DNA from: Bacillota bacterium
GTDB lineage: Bacteria; Bacillota; Clostridia; Oscillospirales; Oscillospiraceae
Length of the DNA: 37,430 bases
Direction of reading: 5' to 3'
Assembly: GCA_021768085.1 (NCBI GenBank)
Contig: JAETOJ010000038.1
Span: 1 to 37,430, forward strand
A program made the position numbers and the translations under genes. This document shows positions 15,762-24,509 of the stretch, piece after piece; position 1 is the first letter of the stretch, and every line of letters begins with the position of its first letter. Under the pieces are notes generated by a model that worked only from the letters and a program-made list of their open reading frames with translations, was not told where the DNA came from and searched no databases.

Positions 15762-17350
15762 CTATTCAAAAATTTCAAAGTCATCCAGGCTCTCAAAGTC
15801 CGGCAGGTCACGCAGGGCGTAGGATACGCCGGGGCGGTGGATATAGGGCGGAGCGCCGCCGTCCTCGGTCTCCTTGATGTTGGGATGCTTCATCAGATCA
15901 TACTTATCGTCAATGACCGGGGGCTCCCCCCGGATCAAAACGATGGCTTTGCTGTTGTCCAGCATCCGCACCTCATCCGGGGTCATCAGCTCCCGGCCCA
16001 TAAGCTGGGTGCTGGTGGAGGTGCTGCTATTCCGCCCCCGGCCCGTGCTGGTGGTCTGATAGACGATGGACTGCTTTCCCAGCAGTTCGGACACATACTT
16101 GTGGCTCTCTTTTTCATTTCCGCCCAGATACACAAAGCAGTCCGCGTTTCCCAGCAGCCCCTCCCAGCTGTCCTTGAACAGGGCTTTCAGCTGGGAGATG
16201 TTTTGCAGGATGATGGTGGACATGATGTTTCTGGAGCGCATGGTGCTTTGCAGGCGCTCATAACCATCCGGGAGTGAAACGTTGCTAAATTCATCAAAGA
16301 GGAAGCGGACCGGCACGGGAAGAGGCCCTTGATGCACCTTGTCCGCTTGAAAGTAGAGCTCTTGAAAGGCTTGCGTATAGAGTATCCCCACCAGGAAATT
16401 GAGGGAATTATCGTTGCTGTCCGGGATGATACAGAAGATAGCCTGTTTCCGTTCCCCCAGCTTCTCCAGCTCCAGGTCATCCCGGCTGGTGAGCCGCTGT
16501 ATCTCTGGTAGGGTGAATACAGACAGGCGGACAGCGGCGCTCACCAAAATACTTTTAGCAGTCTTGCCCGCGGCTTGCTTAAAAATTTTGTATTCCCGCA
16601 CAGCGATATGGTCCGGATCTTCCTCCTCCAGAGCCTCAAAGAGCAGGTCCAGGGGGGATTGGTACTCCTCGTCCTCCTCTTTCGCGCCCCCAAACTCAAT
16701 CATGGTCAAGAGCATCTCCATGTTCTGTTCCTCGGGCGGGGCCTCGTGGAGCAGATAGAGCATGAGGGCGGAAAACAGGGCCGTTTCGGACTTCTCCCAA
16801 AACGGATCAGACTGATGGGCGTTCTTGGGGGTGGTGTTTTTGATGAAGTTGTCGATGAGGCGGAACACGTCGGCGTCCTTGCGGATGTAGCGAAAAGGGT
16901 TGTAGCAGACCGGGTCTTTCCCGCCCCGGAGCCGCCCACAATGATTTGCAGGAGGTTGCGGCGGTGCTTCCGCCCGTCCAGCCCCATTTGCAGGTGCTGG
17001 GTCAAGATCACATTGTTGTCCGGGTTTTTATCCCGGTATTTCCTGTTCAACTGGCGGACGCTGCCCCATCGGGCGCTGCCGTGTTCCTCGCCGGGCCTCC
17101 GGTTGTTCCGGGTGGAGAGATAGAGAGCGGCGGCACAGCCGTAGACGGCCATGCCGATCAGCAGGAATTTCGGGGTGTAGGGCGTCCAGTGGATGGCAAA
17201 GGGGCGCTCTATCAAGCCAGGGAAAACCGCCATTAGGTCAATGAGGGTCATGCTCTCCTCGTAGCCGGAGGCCAGCAGGGCGGCCAGCCAGAGGACAGGG
17301 ATGGTGAGCAGCGCCCAGGGCAGGAAGCCGCCACGGTCAATCTGTCTCAT
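15762..17350 (-). pseudogene. virD4: VirD4/TraG coupling protein with frameshifting internal deletion
   Basis: The N-terminal part (17350 to about 16925) has two membrane segments, the SARWGS motif and Walker A IIVGGSGAGKTR near residue 138. The frame then runs into unrelated residues and stops at 16706. Right after Walker A another frame continues the family sequence with CYNPFRYIR and runs to 15762, including FLFDEFSNV (Walker B), QNISQLKALF and LMGRELMTPDE. In the family about 65-70 residues normally lie between Walker A and CYNPF. Here they are missing, so a deletion not divisible by three has joined the two parts. The coupling ATPase, which brings the relaxosome to the channel, should be non-functional. 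A sequencing or assembly fault is the alternative. Start ATG 17350 has a GGAGAGG site. Confidence 0.85.
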
Positions 17351-17355
17351 GGCAG

Positions 17356-18261
17356 TTACCTCTCCTGGCCGTGAGCCTGCCTGCGCCGGGGCGGTTTCTT
17401 TTCCGGCTCCTGGACGCCCATGGCTTGGAGAAAGGAGGCGCGGCTGGCCCGCGCCTCCTCATCGGTAGCCCCGCTCTGGGTGATGGTAGCTTGGTCCAGA
17501 CAGCGGCTGTTTCTGACCTGGCACCGCCCGGCGCCGCACCCGTCCAGAGTGGAAGCCATAAAATTAACGCTGTCCATGGCGCAGTCCAGAAAATTGCACC
17601 GGGCCAGCCTTGCCCTTTGGAAGGAGGCCCACTCCATGGCACAGTCCCGAAAATGGGTGTGGGCCAGAACCGCGTGAAAAAAGGTGGTGTGGCTGACGGC
17701 ACAGGAATGAAATTCGGAACCGTACAGGTTCGCCCCATCAAGGCGTACATCCTGGATACGGCACACGGCGAAGGTACAGCCGTCAAACCGGGAGAAATTG
17801 CAGTCCGCACGGTCCGGGAGGCAGTATAAGGTCACATGGTCTAAATAGCTCTCCCGGAAAAAGTCTGGGGGGAAGCCCGCTTTCGCCGCCCAATCATAAA
17901 TTTGCTGGTCGATAATTTTCAGAGGCCGGGCCGGGTCCAGGTCCATAATTTTATACTTGTACTGCTTGCTGCTGCTCTTGGTATAAGGGACTGTCAGCAG
18001 AGCCTTTTGCGCCCAGAAGTCCCGGATGCTCTGGCGGATGGCCTGGACACGGGCGGCGTATTCGCCGCCCTGTGTCCGCTCCGCCCAATCCAGCAGTTCC
18101 TCCAGAGGCATATCATTTCGGCCCTGGAGATGGTCGTTGATGTTCCGTATCATCCGGGCCCGGTTCTGCCCGTTGTATTGGGCAGGGTCGATGTCCTCCA
18201 GACAGTCAAAAAACTGCCTGCTGATCTCCAGGCCGGTTTGGACCGCTTTGTAATCGCTCAT
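17356..18261 (-). CDS. Pentapeptide-repeat protein of unknown function
   Basis: The 301-residue protein has a mostly helical N-terminal half (residues 1-140, no family recognised) and a pentapeptide-repeat half (about 150-255). Repeats follow A/C-x-F/L-x-x, as in CNFSRFDGCTF, ANLYGSEFHSC, ASFQRARLARC and CNFLDCAMDSVNF. They should fold into a right-handed quadrilateral helix. Cys is common at outer positions. The C-terminus is basic. Some pentapeptide proteins mimic DNA and bind gyrase, others are scaffolds; nothing here decides. Its TAA lies inside the ribosome site of virD4, so the two are coupled. ATG 18261 follows AAAGGAG by 8 bases. Confidence 0.8.
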   Translation of the reverse strand: MSDYKAVQTGLEISRQFFDCLEDIDPAQYNGQNRARMIRNINDHLQGRNDMPLEELLDWAERTQGGEYAARVQAIRQSIRDFWAQKALLTVPYTKSSSKQYKYKIMDLDPARPLKIIDQQIYDWAAKAGFPPDFFRESYLDHVTLYCLPDRADCNFSRFDGCTFAVCRIQDVRLDGANLYGSEFHSCAVSHTTFFHAVLAHTHFRDCAMEWASFQRARLARCNFLDCAMDSVNFMASTLDGCGAGRCQVRNSRCLDQATITQSGATDEEARASRASFLQAMGVQEPEKKPPRRRQAHGQER

Positions 18262-18287
18262 GGCGTACTCCTTTACATTATAAAGTA

Positions 18288-18330
18288 GGGTGTCGAAACT
18301 TACCTCAAATTGAGGCAGGTTTCGACACCC
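18288..18330. repeat. Dispersed palindrome, copy 5 (longest arms)
   Basis: This is the most complete copy: GGGTGTCGAAAC and GTTTCGACACCC arms around the core CCTCAAATTGAGG, giving an almost unbroken 43-base palindrome. It lies between the adhesin stop and the pentapeptide-repeat gene. Confidence 0.95.
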
Positions 18331-18342
18331 TTTGCGGATGGA

Positions 18343-21300
18343 TCAGTAGCCGGTGCGGGGCAGCGGCGTGGGCTTGCCGTAAACGCTTGTCACCCAGCGG
18401 CTGACCGCCTGCACCCAGGTCCCGTTGTAGACGCCGCCCACATCGGCCACGTTCACAAAGGAGCCTGCGGGCAAGCCAGCCACGGCCTTGCAGTAGAGAT
18501 AGGGCGTCTCCACCTGGGCAAAGCCCGCCGGGGCCTGCCCGAACACGAACATGATCTCCGTCACACGCTCGTTGGCGGCAAGGCCCAGGGCGGTGGCAGA
18601 GGCGGCCAGAGTATAGTTTTTCGCCGTGGACAGGTTATCCGCCAGAGTGCGGTAATCCCCGCCGTTCACCCGGTATACGATTTTATAAGTGCCGGGGAAA
18701 TTCCAGGTGCCCGTCACCACCGTTTCCAACCGCACCTGGGCGGGCAGAGTGTCCCGGAAATAGAAGCTGTCCAGGCGGATATTGGAGGCATTGGCGATGT
18801 TGGAGAACACATAGCGCACGGGCTGGCCCGCCATGATCTCCTTGGGGCCGGTCTTGGTGATGGAAACCCCGGTAGACAAGCTCTTGTTGGTGACTTCAAA
18901 CCGGACGATCTGGCCTTCATGCTCCAGGTAGGCCGTCAGTTCCTGCTCGCTGATGCCGTAATGCTCCGGGCTTTTTACCTCTCGGATGGTATAGCGGGAC
19001 AAGGGCAAGGGCTTGGACACGGCCAAACCCCGGCTGTCTGAGCGGATGGTGTCCACCACATTCCCGGCCTTGTCAGTGATCTCGAACACGGCTCCCTCCA
19101 GCAGCGTCCCCGCGGGCAGGCCGTTGGTGGGGTTGTAGTCGGCAGACTTCTTCACGATCTGGATTTGGGCCGTGATGGGGATGTTCTCCCACTCCACAAG
19201 GGTGGTGGCCCCGGCCTTGACGTAAACGGTTTTCAATTCCGTGTCCGGGACATATCCCTCATTTTCCAACTCCCGCAGATAGTAGCGGCCTGCGCTGGGC
19301 AGGTCCTCAAACCAGGCATAGCCCCGGTCGTCGGTGGTCTGCTGGTCGATGGGGTTGTGGTCAGCATCGTACAAAATGAAGGACACCCCATAAATCCCCT
19401 TGCCGGTGGTCTTGTCCGTCTTGTAGACCTTGATGCCGCTGAAGGCCCGGTTAGTCACCACCAGGGGCGACGAGCTGCCGTCCGACACAGCAAAGTAGTG
19501 GGGCGTCGCGTCCAGCTTGAAGCCTTCGGCGCTCTCCGTCTCCAACGCGTAATAGCTGCCGTCCTCCAGCGTCACAAAGACGCTGCCGGTTTTCCCGGTG
19601 GTCACGGTATCCACCAGGGCGTCGTCGCTGACGCGCCGGATCTCAAAGGTCACATTGGCAAGCCGCTCCGACTTGTCCGCCTCGTTGACCTTGATGATCT
19701 CGACGCCGCCCACGGGGTCGTTATAGAAATACAATTCCTGGCAGTCATCCGGGTTGACGGTTACGGTCTGGCTCCTGGTCTCCTCGTGGATGGTATAGCC
19801 TGGGATGCTGGCCTCCTCGGTCACGACGACGGTGCCCGTGATATTGGACAGCACGATCATCCCATTGGCGTCCGTCCAGTACAGGCCGTTGGAGGACTGC
19901 TTGCCACCCTCGGCGTCCACATAGCTGCCGTCCGAGTAGACAATTCGGAACTGCACCCCTTCGAGCGGGGCCTTGTCCAAACTGGACAACTTGTGGATGA
20001 TAAGCTGACCCAGAGGCTGGTTCCTAAATTCAAGATTGACGCATTGGCCCGCCCGGATCGTGGCGCTTTGGCTGGCGTCGTCCTTCAGGTAGCCGGGTTT
20101 GGCCCGTGTTTCGGACACCACCAGCACCGTGCCGGGTTCGATATTGGATACCAGGAAGGTCCCGTCGCTTCCGGTGACAAACTTGCCGTTGTTGTCGCCC
20201 ACCACGGTCCCATCCGCGGTCATCACAAAAAATTCAACATCGCTTAAAGGTGTATTGTCAACACTTGATACCTTTTTTACCAGCAAGCTGCCTTTGGGGC
20301 TGTTGCCGAAGTAGAGGGTCACAATGTCCTGGTCCCTGCCGGAGATATAGAAGGACTGGGGCGCGCTGTCGATGACGTGGCCGCTGTCACTCTCCAGCTC
20401 TTCACAGATGTAGTGGCCGGCTTTCAAGCCCGTGACAGTAAAGGAGCCGTTTTCCGAGGTCCGATAGGTGCCGATCACCGTGCCGCCGCTGCCGCTGGTA
20501 TCGCCGCCCAGGTAACTGAGCTGAAACAGGCAGCCTTCCAAACCAGCCCCCGTGACGCTATCCCGCTTGTAGACCACCAACGCCGACAGGGGGGTGTTCT
20601 CAAACAAGAACGTGTGGCCTTTACCTGCCTGGATAAATGCTTCCTGGGTGTCGCTGTCCTTGATGGAGAAGCCCCTGGGCGGTGCCAGTTCCTTTACCCG
20701 GAACCAGCCGTCCCGCAGGCCGTTGGCCGGGCCAGTCAGTTCAATGCGGCCATTCTCGTCCGTGGTGAAGATGCCCAGGTCGTTGTATTCGCCGGTCTCC
20801 GTCTCGTTGCTGGCGTACCACACCTGGAACCGCACGTTACTCAACCGCTCATGGGTGATGGAATTTTCCTTGATGATCTCGATGACGGGCCGTATGTGGT
20901 CGTAGAAGTATGCCTCCCGGTCCCGGTTGGGAAATAAGGTCACATACTGATCCGGGGCGTCCATCAGATAGGTGTTGCTGCCTACGGACTGCTCGGAGAT
21001 TTTGAACACCCCCGGCCAGAGGTTAGGCACGGTGGCGGAGCCATCCGGCCCGGTGGTCACTTCGGCCACACTGTGGCCGTCCGCCGCCTTCACCAAAAAG
21101 GTGGTGTTGGGGATGGAGATAGAGTGGTCATCGGCATCAAACTTCCAGATGGTCAAGTTGGGCCGCTTGTCATTTTGCAGACAGATGGTACTGTCCTGGC
21201 CGGGAAACAGCTCCACATGGTACTCCCGGAGATCCAGCAGGTGGTCTGACACCGTGGAGGTCTCGACCAAAGAATATACGCCGGGGTCCAGCCCCTCCCA

Positions 21301-23553
21301 CACGATCTCTCCGGCGCTTGAAGTTGTGCGGTCCAGATACCGGGAGCCGTCCTCGATTTTGGCCAAACGGTAGGTGACGCCGCCCAGGGGTGTGCCGTCC
21401 GCGCTCTCCTTATATAAATAGAGGGAGGGCAGTTTGGAGTTGGTGAAAACGAACTGGGCCTGCTCGTTGCCGTCTAGGTGGATGATGCGCTGGGCATCGT
21501 CAATCACATAGCCCGGACACTCCAGCTCCGTCACCACATAGGCGGTGTTGGCGGGCAACTTACTGAGGTCGATGGTCCCATCCTCCAGGGTGGTGTATTC
21601 CACCGGGCCGAAGCTGCCGTCTACCGCCTCGAAACGGAAGCGGGCGTTGGCGATAGGTTTGGAGAGGTCCGAGCTGTCCACCTTGATCAGATGGATTCCA
21701 GGCAGGCGGTCATTGAAAAATACCAGGTTCTTGATGCCGTCTCCGGCCTTCAGCTCCACCTCCTGGGGCGTGGTATCCAGCACATGGCTGTTGCCGCCGG
21801 TGTTCCGTTCCTCTGCCCGGTATGTTCCTGGCTGGCAGTCCGTGAGCAGGATCTGACCGAACTCGTCCGTCTGGAAAATGCCCAGGCTCTCGGCATCCCG
21901 GAAAATCTCGAAGGACACATTGGGCATGAGGGTCATGGTGCCCCGCTCATATTTCGTGATGCGTAATCCGGGCAGCTCTTTGTTGCTGATGGTGGCGTCG
22001 GAGCATTTGCCGGATACCACTGAAACGGTCTGCACGGTGTCGGTGTCCGCAATCCAGCCGGGGATGCCGGCTACCTCCCGGACTTCCCAGCCGCCCGGTT
22101 CCAGCTCATCGAACACGGCCATGCCGCCGATCTTCGTCTGGGCGGTCTGGACCTCGCCGGTGGCGATGTTCTTGATCTGTACCGTGACGCCGTTCAATGC
22201 CTCGCCGGTATCGCTCCATTTCTGAACACGGATGGAGCCGTAGGGGGCATTCCAGAAGGTGACGGTGGCCGTCTTGTTGTACTCCACGTCAACGTGCTGG
22301 GTGCGCACATTGGGCAGCAGGTGATAGTTCGGGGGGATCTCCTCCGTTACGGTGTAGTGGCCCTCTAATGTGAGAGGAATGGTAACGGTTCCATCCGCCA
22401 GGGTGGAGAAAGAGCCTACTTTCTTGCCCTCCGGGTCATAGACGGAGAACACGGCCCCCTCCAGAGGAATTTCCGTTCCCTCCTCCAGCTTCACGATTTT
22501 TAGTGCGGTTTCACCGGGGTCAGCAGTGTCATCCCCATCGGGGGAACCGGCATAGCTGCTTACCGCCGCCAGCTCCATGTGCTTGGAGTTGTCCAGGTCA
22601 CAGATATAATTCTGCAATTCACCGTACTTGTTCTTTTCCGCGCATACGGCATACATGGCGGCGTACTGAGCCACATCCGCTTCAAAGGAGATCTGGACCG
22701 TTCCGCTCCTGCCCTCAATGCTGTCCACGGGGTACAGCACCTTGAAGCTGGCCCCATAGCCGTCCCCGGTCCACTGGGCGGAAACCTTGGTGATGTCCTG
22801 GTTGTTTTCATCCACGATGCGGGTGCCGCTGGGGACCTCGCCGGGATCAGAGAACGCGATGGAGATGTCGTAGCCATATACCCACGTCTCGCTCCAAAGG
22901 GTAAAGACCTGCTGCTTGTAAGCCTTGCCGTCTACGGTAACAGGGTAAGCCGCGGACTTGTCCGGGGTGGCGGTCATCTTGGGGGAGAGCATATAGTTGT
23001 AGGTGGTGCCCCGCTTGTAGATGTCTTTAGCGGCGGCCAGGATGCGGTTGCCGATGTCCAACTCGTTCCCGGTCAGGTCGGGGGCCGCCTTGAGGTTGGC
23101 AATGTTCCAGTTGGGTAAGAGATAGCACCACAAGGCCATCTTGGTGGCATAGTAGGCTTGGTACTTGTTATCCAGGTTCAGTTCTCCCAGGGAGCGATGT
23201 GGATAGCCGTTGGAGATGATGCCCACCACCTTGGGGTCGCTGGACCGCTCGTTGGCGATGTACTGGATACTCTCACCAGGGGCTACCGTCTGGGGGACGC
23301 CCTTGGTATTGGGGTTCACGCAGTAGGCCGGGACCTCTTTCAACTGCCCCCGGGCGTCTATATATTTGAAGTAGGTGTAGTTCTGGGTGCGGACGGTGCC
23401 GTTGATGGACAGGTACGACAGCTCATACCCGCCGTTGTAGATGTCCACCTCGCCCAGCGCCTCCTCCACCGTGTCGGCGGCCAGAGAGGTGGTGGGCAGC
23501 AGGCCCATCGCCATGACGAACAGCAGGAACAGTGTCAAAATTCGTTTTTTCAT
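18343..23553 (-). CDS. Large surface adhesin: thioester-type domain plus 13 Cna-B/SpaA repeats, LPRTG end
   Basis: The 1,736-residue protein has a signal peptide (MKKRILTLFLLFVMAMGLLP, cleaved after TSLA). Residues about 40-330 resemble a thioester domain, with Cys in AYCVNPN and the TQxA-type motif present as ATKMALW, where Lys replaces the thioester Gln. Thirteen Cna-B/SpaA-like domains follow (from LKIVKLEEGTEIPLEGAVF to IQIVKKSADYNP), most with the expected Lys start strand and late E. A final domain of about 170 residues ends PTPLPRTGY. LPRTG is a sortase motif, but the stop follows one residue later, with no membrane helix or basic tail. A sortase gene lies immediately upstream. The protein probably forms a stiff fibre on donor cells. 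The ribosome site is in a conserved hairpin. Confidence 0.9.
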   Translation of the reverse strand: MKKRILTLFLLFVMAMGLLPTTSLAADTVEEALGEVDIYNGGYELSYLSINGTVRTQNYTYFKYIDARGQLKEVPAYCVNPNTKGVPQTVAPGESIQYIANERSSDPKVVGIISNGYPHRSLGELNLDNKYQAYYATKMALWCYLLPNWNIANLKAAPDLTGNELDIGNRILAAAKDIYKRGTTYNYMLSPKMTATPDKSAAYPVTVDGKAYKQQVFTLWSETWVYGYDISIAFSDPGEVPSGTRIVDENNQDITKVSAQWTGDGYGASFKVLYPVDSIEGRSGTVQISFEADVAQYAAMYAVCAEKNKYGELQNYICDLDNSKHMELAAVSSYAGSPDGDDTADPGETALKIVKLEEGTEIPLEGAVFSVYDPEGKKVGSFSTLADGTVTIPLTLEGHYTVTEEIPPNYHLLPNVRTQHVDVEYNKTATVTFWNAPYGSIRVQKWSDTGEALNGVTVQIKNIATGEVQTAQTKIGGMAVFDELEPGGWEVREVAGIPGWIADTDTVQTVSVVSGKCSDATISNKELPGLRITKYERGTMTLMPNVSFEIFRDAESLGIFQTDEFGQILLTDCQPGTYRAEERNTGGNSHVLDTTPQEVELKAGDGIKNLVFFNDRLPGIHLIKVDSSDLSKPIANARFRFEAVDGSFGPVEYTTLEDGTIDLSKLPANTAYVVTELECPGYVIDDAQRIIHLDGNEQAQFVFTNSKLPSLYLYKESADGTPLGGVTYRLAKIEDGSRYLDRTTSSAGEIVWEGLDPGVYSLVETSTVSDHLLDLREYHVELFPGQDSTICLQNDKRPNLTIWKFDADDHSISIPNTTFLVKAADGHSVAEVTTGPDGSATVPNLWPGVFKISEQSVGSNTYLMDAPDQYVTLFPNRDREAYFYDHIRPVIEIIKENSITHERLSNVRFQVWYASNETETGEYNDLGIFTTDENGRIELTGPANGLRDGWFRVKELAPPRGFSIKDSDTQEAFIQAGKGHTFLFENTPLSALVVYKRDSVTGAGLEGCLFQLSYLGGDTSGSGGTVIGTYRTSENGSFTVTGLKAGHYICEELESDSGHVIDSAPQSFYISGRDQDIVTLYFGNSPKGSLLVKKVSSVDNTPLSDVEFFVMTADGTVVGDNNGKFVTGSDGTFLVSNIEPGTVLVVSETRAKPGYLKDDASQSATIRAGQCVNLEFRNQPLGQLIIHKLSSLDKAPLEGVQFRIVYSDGSYVDAEGGKQSSNGLYWTDANGMIVLSNITGTVVVTEEASIPGYTIHEETRSQTVTVNPDDCQELYFYNDPVGGVEIIKVNEADKSERLANVTFEIRRVSDDALVDTVTTGKTGSVFVTLEDGSYYALETESAEGFKLDATPHYFAVSDGSSSPLVVTNRAFSGIKVYKTDKTTGKGIYGVSFILYDADHNPIDQQTTDDRGYAWFEDLPSAGRYYLRELENEGYVPDTELKTVYVKAGATTLVEWENIPITAQIQIVKKSADYNPTNGLPAGTLLEGAVFEITDKAGNVVDTIRSDSRGLAVSKPLPLSRYTIREVKSPEHYGISEQELTAYLEHEGQIVRFEVTNKSLSTGVSITKTGPKEIMAGQPVRYVFSNIANASNIRLDSFYFRDTLPAQVRLETVVTGTWNFPGTYKIVYRVNGGDYRTLADNLSTAKNYTLAASATALGLAANERVTEIMFVFGQAPAGFAQVETPYLYCKAVAGLPAGSFVNVADVGGVYNGTWVQAVSRWVTSVYGKPTPLPRTGY

Positions 23554-23555
23554 GG

Positions 23556-23632
23556 GTGCCTCCTTCAAAATGGGCAGAAGGAGGCATAGCACTCTGTCAT
23601 TTGACCGAGCCGTACATCACCCCCTCGCTGCG
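23556..23632 (-). promoter_or_regulatory. RNA leader with hidden ribosome site, adhesin unit
   Basis: On the minus strand GCCTCCTTC (23577-23585) pairs perfectly with GAAGGAGGC (23558-23566) across the loop TGCCCATTTT, the same loop as in the virB4 leader. A G-rich element (GCAGCGAGGGGG near 23620-23631) can pair in part with the anti-SD strand. The G-rich element also precedes a possible 6-codon ORF (ATG TAC GGC ... TGA). Confidence 0.55.
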
Positions 23633-23689
23633 TTCCAATGACAGACTATTTGTTAAAATGCATAAGATAATGGGAAGAAGAAAAATCAG

Positions 23690-23724
23690 TCGAAATCTGC
23701 CTCAAATTGAGGTAAGTTTCGACC
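23690..23724. repeat. Dispersed palindrome, copy 6
   Basis: Both arms are complete (GTCGAAAT and GTTTCGAC) around core CCTCAAATTGAGG. It lies 18 bases past the sortase stop and 58 bases before the adhesin leader. A T-rich run follows on the minus strand. Confidence 0.95.
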
Positions 23725-23741
23725 AAAAAAATCTGTGGGCG

Positions 23742-24509
23742 TCACCGCTCCACGGCCTGGACCATCCAGCGGTAATCACGCTCATCCCGCACACAGGTAT
23801 AGAGCGTTAAGCGGTTATCCGACGTGGCGGCGGTGCCGCCGGTGTCTGTTTCCTTGACCTTGGATACGGATACCACCTCATAGGTGCGGGTCCCCAGCTT
23901 GGTGGTCCAGGTGATGGTGTCGCCCATCGTCAGCGTGTGGATATCCCCGAAGTAGCTGTTGGTTCCCCGGTTATGGGCCGCGAGACAGCAGTTGCCGTCC
24001 CAGATGCTGGTGTCGGTAAAGTGGCCCACGCCCTTGGCAAGAGTGGAGCTGCCGGTGCCCTCATAGACCTTGACCGTTAGGCCGATGGCCGGGATTTTCA
24101 GCGTGCCCAGGTGCCCGCCGCTGTAATAGAGATCATCGGTGACGCTGGTGAAGGCGGTTCCGGTCCATGCGGATATGCCGGCGCTTACCGTGGGATAGCT
24201 GGCCGCGCTCCCGGTGGAAGTCACCAGACCACCGCCCTCCAGCGCGCCGGGGACCAGGTTGGGCGTCAGATGCTCCCCGCTGCCGGGGAGGCAGCTGGTA
24301 GGGGTGCCGAAGCCGGGCGGGACCAGAGCGATATTTTTGCTCCGGTCTACGTTGGGGTCCTCCTGCTCATAGATGGTGTCATCGCTGGTGGGCTTGCCGA
24401 ACAGGTAATCGTCCGGGGCGTCCACAGTGTATTCCAGGGCATGGGCCGGGGTGACGGCCAGCGCCGCTAGCAGAGCGGCGGACAGTAGGATCGTGTGCAG
24501 ACGTTTCAT
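23742..24509 (-). CDS. Secreted sortase family transpeptidase
   Basis: The 255-residue protein has a signal peptide (MKRLHTILLSAALLAALAVT, cleaved after AHA) and a C-terminal sortase domain. Catalytic residues are His179 in AAHNRGT, Cys239 in TLYTC and Arg247 in DYRWMV. It should cut LPxTG-type signals; the adhesin ending LPRTGY is the obvious substrate. Unlike most sortases it shows no lasting membrane helix, so it may be released or held by the neighbouring membrane-anchored protein. ATG 24509 overlaps the TGA of that gene (ATGA), so the two are translated together. Confidence 0.88.
   Translation of the reverse strand: MKRLHTILLSAALLAALAVTPAHALEYTVDAPDDYLFGKPTSDDTIYEQEDPNVDRSKNIALVPPGFGTPTSCLPGSGEHLTPNLVPGALEGGGLVTSTGSAASYPTVSAGISAWTGTAFTSVTDDLYYSGGHLGTLKIPAIGLTVKVYEGTGSSTLAKGVGHFTDTSIWDGNCCLAAHNRGTNSYFGDIHTLTMGDTITWTTKLGTRTYEVVSVSKVKETDTGGTAATSDNRLTLYTCVRDERDYRWMVQAVER

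Noticed and set aside
18262..18290. TATAAT before the pentapeptide-repeat gene as its promoter
   Set aside because: Only 12 bases separate it from the ATG, leaving no leader for the ribosome site, and there is no -35 at normal spacing.
19165..20247. Plus-strand ORF of 360 codons opposite the adhesin
   Set aside because: It is antisense to Cna-B repeats and repeats with their period. No promoter or ribosome site is visible.
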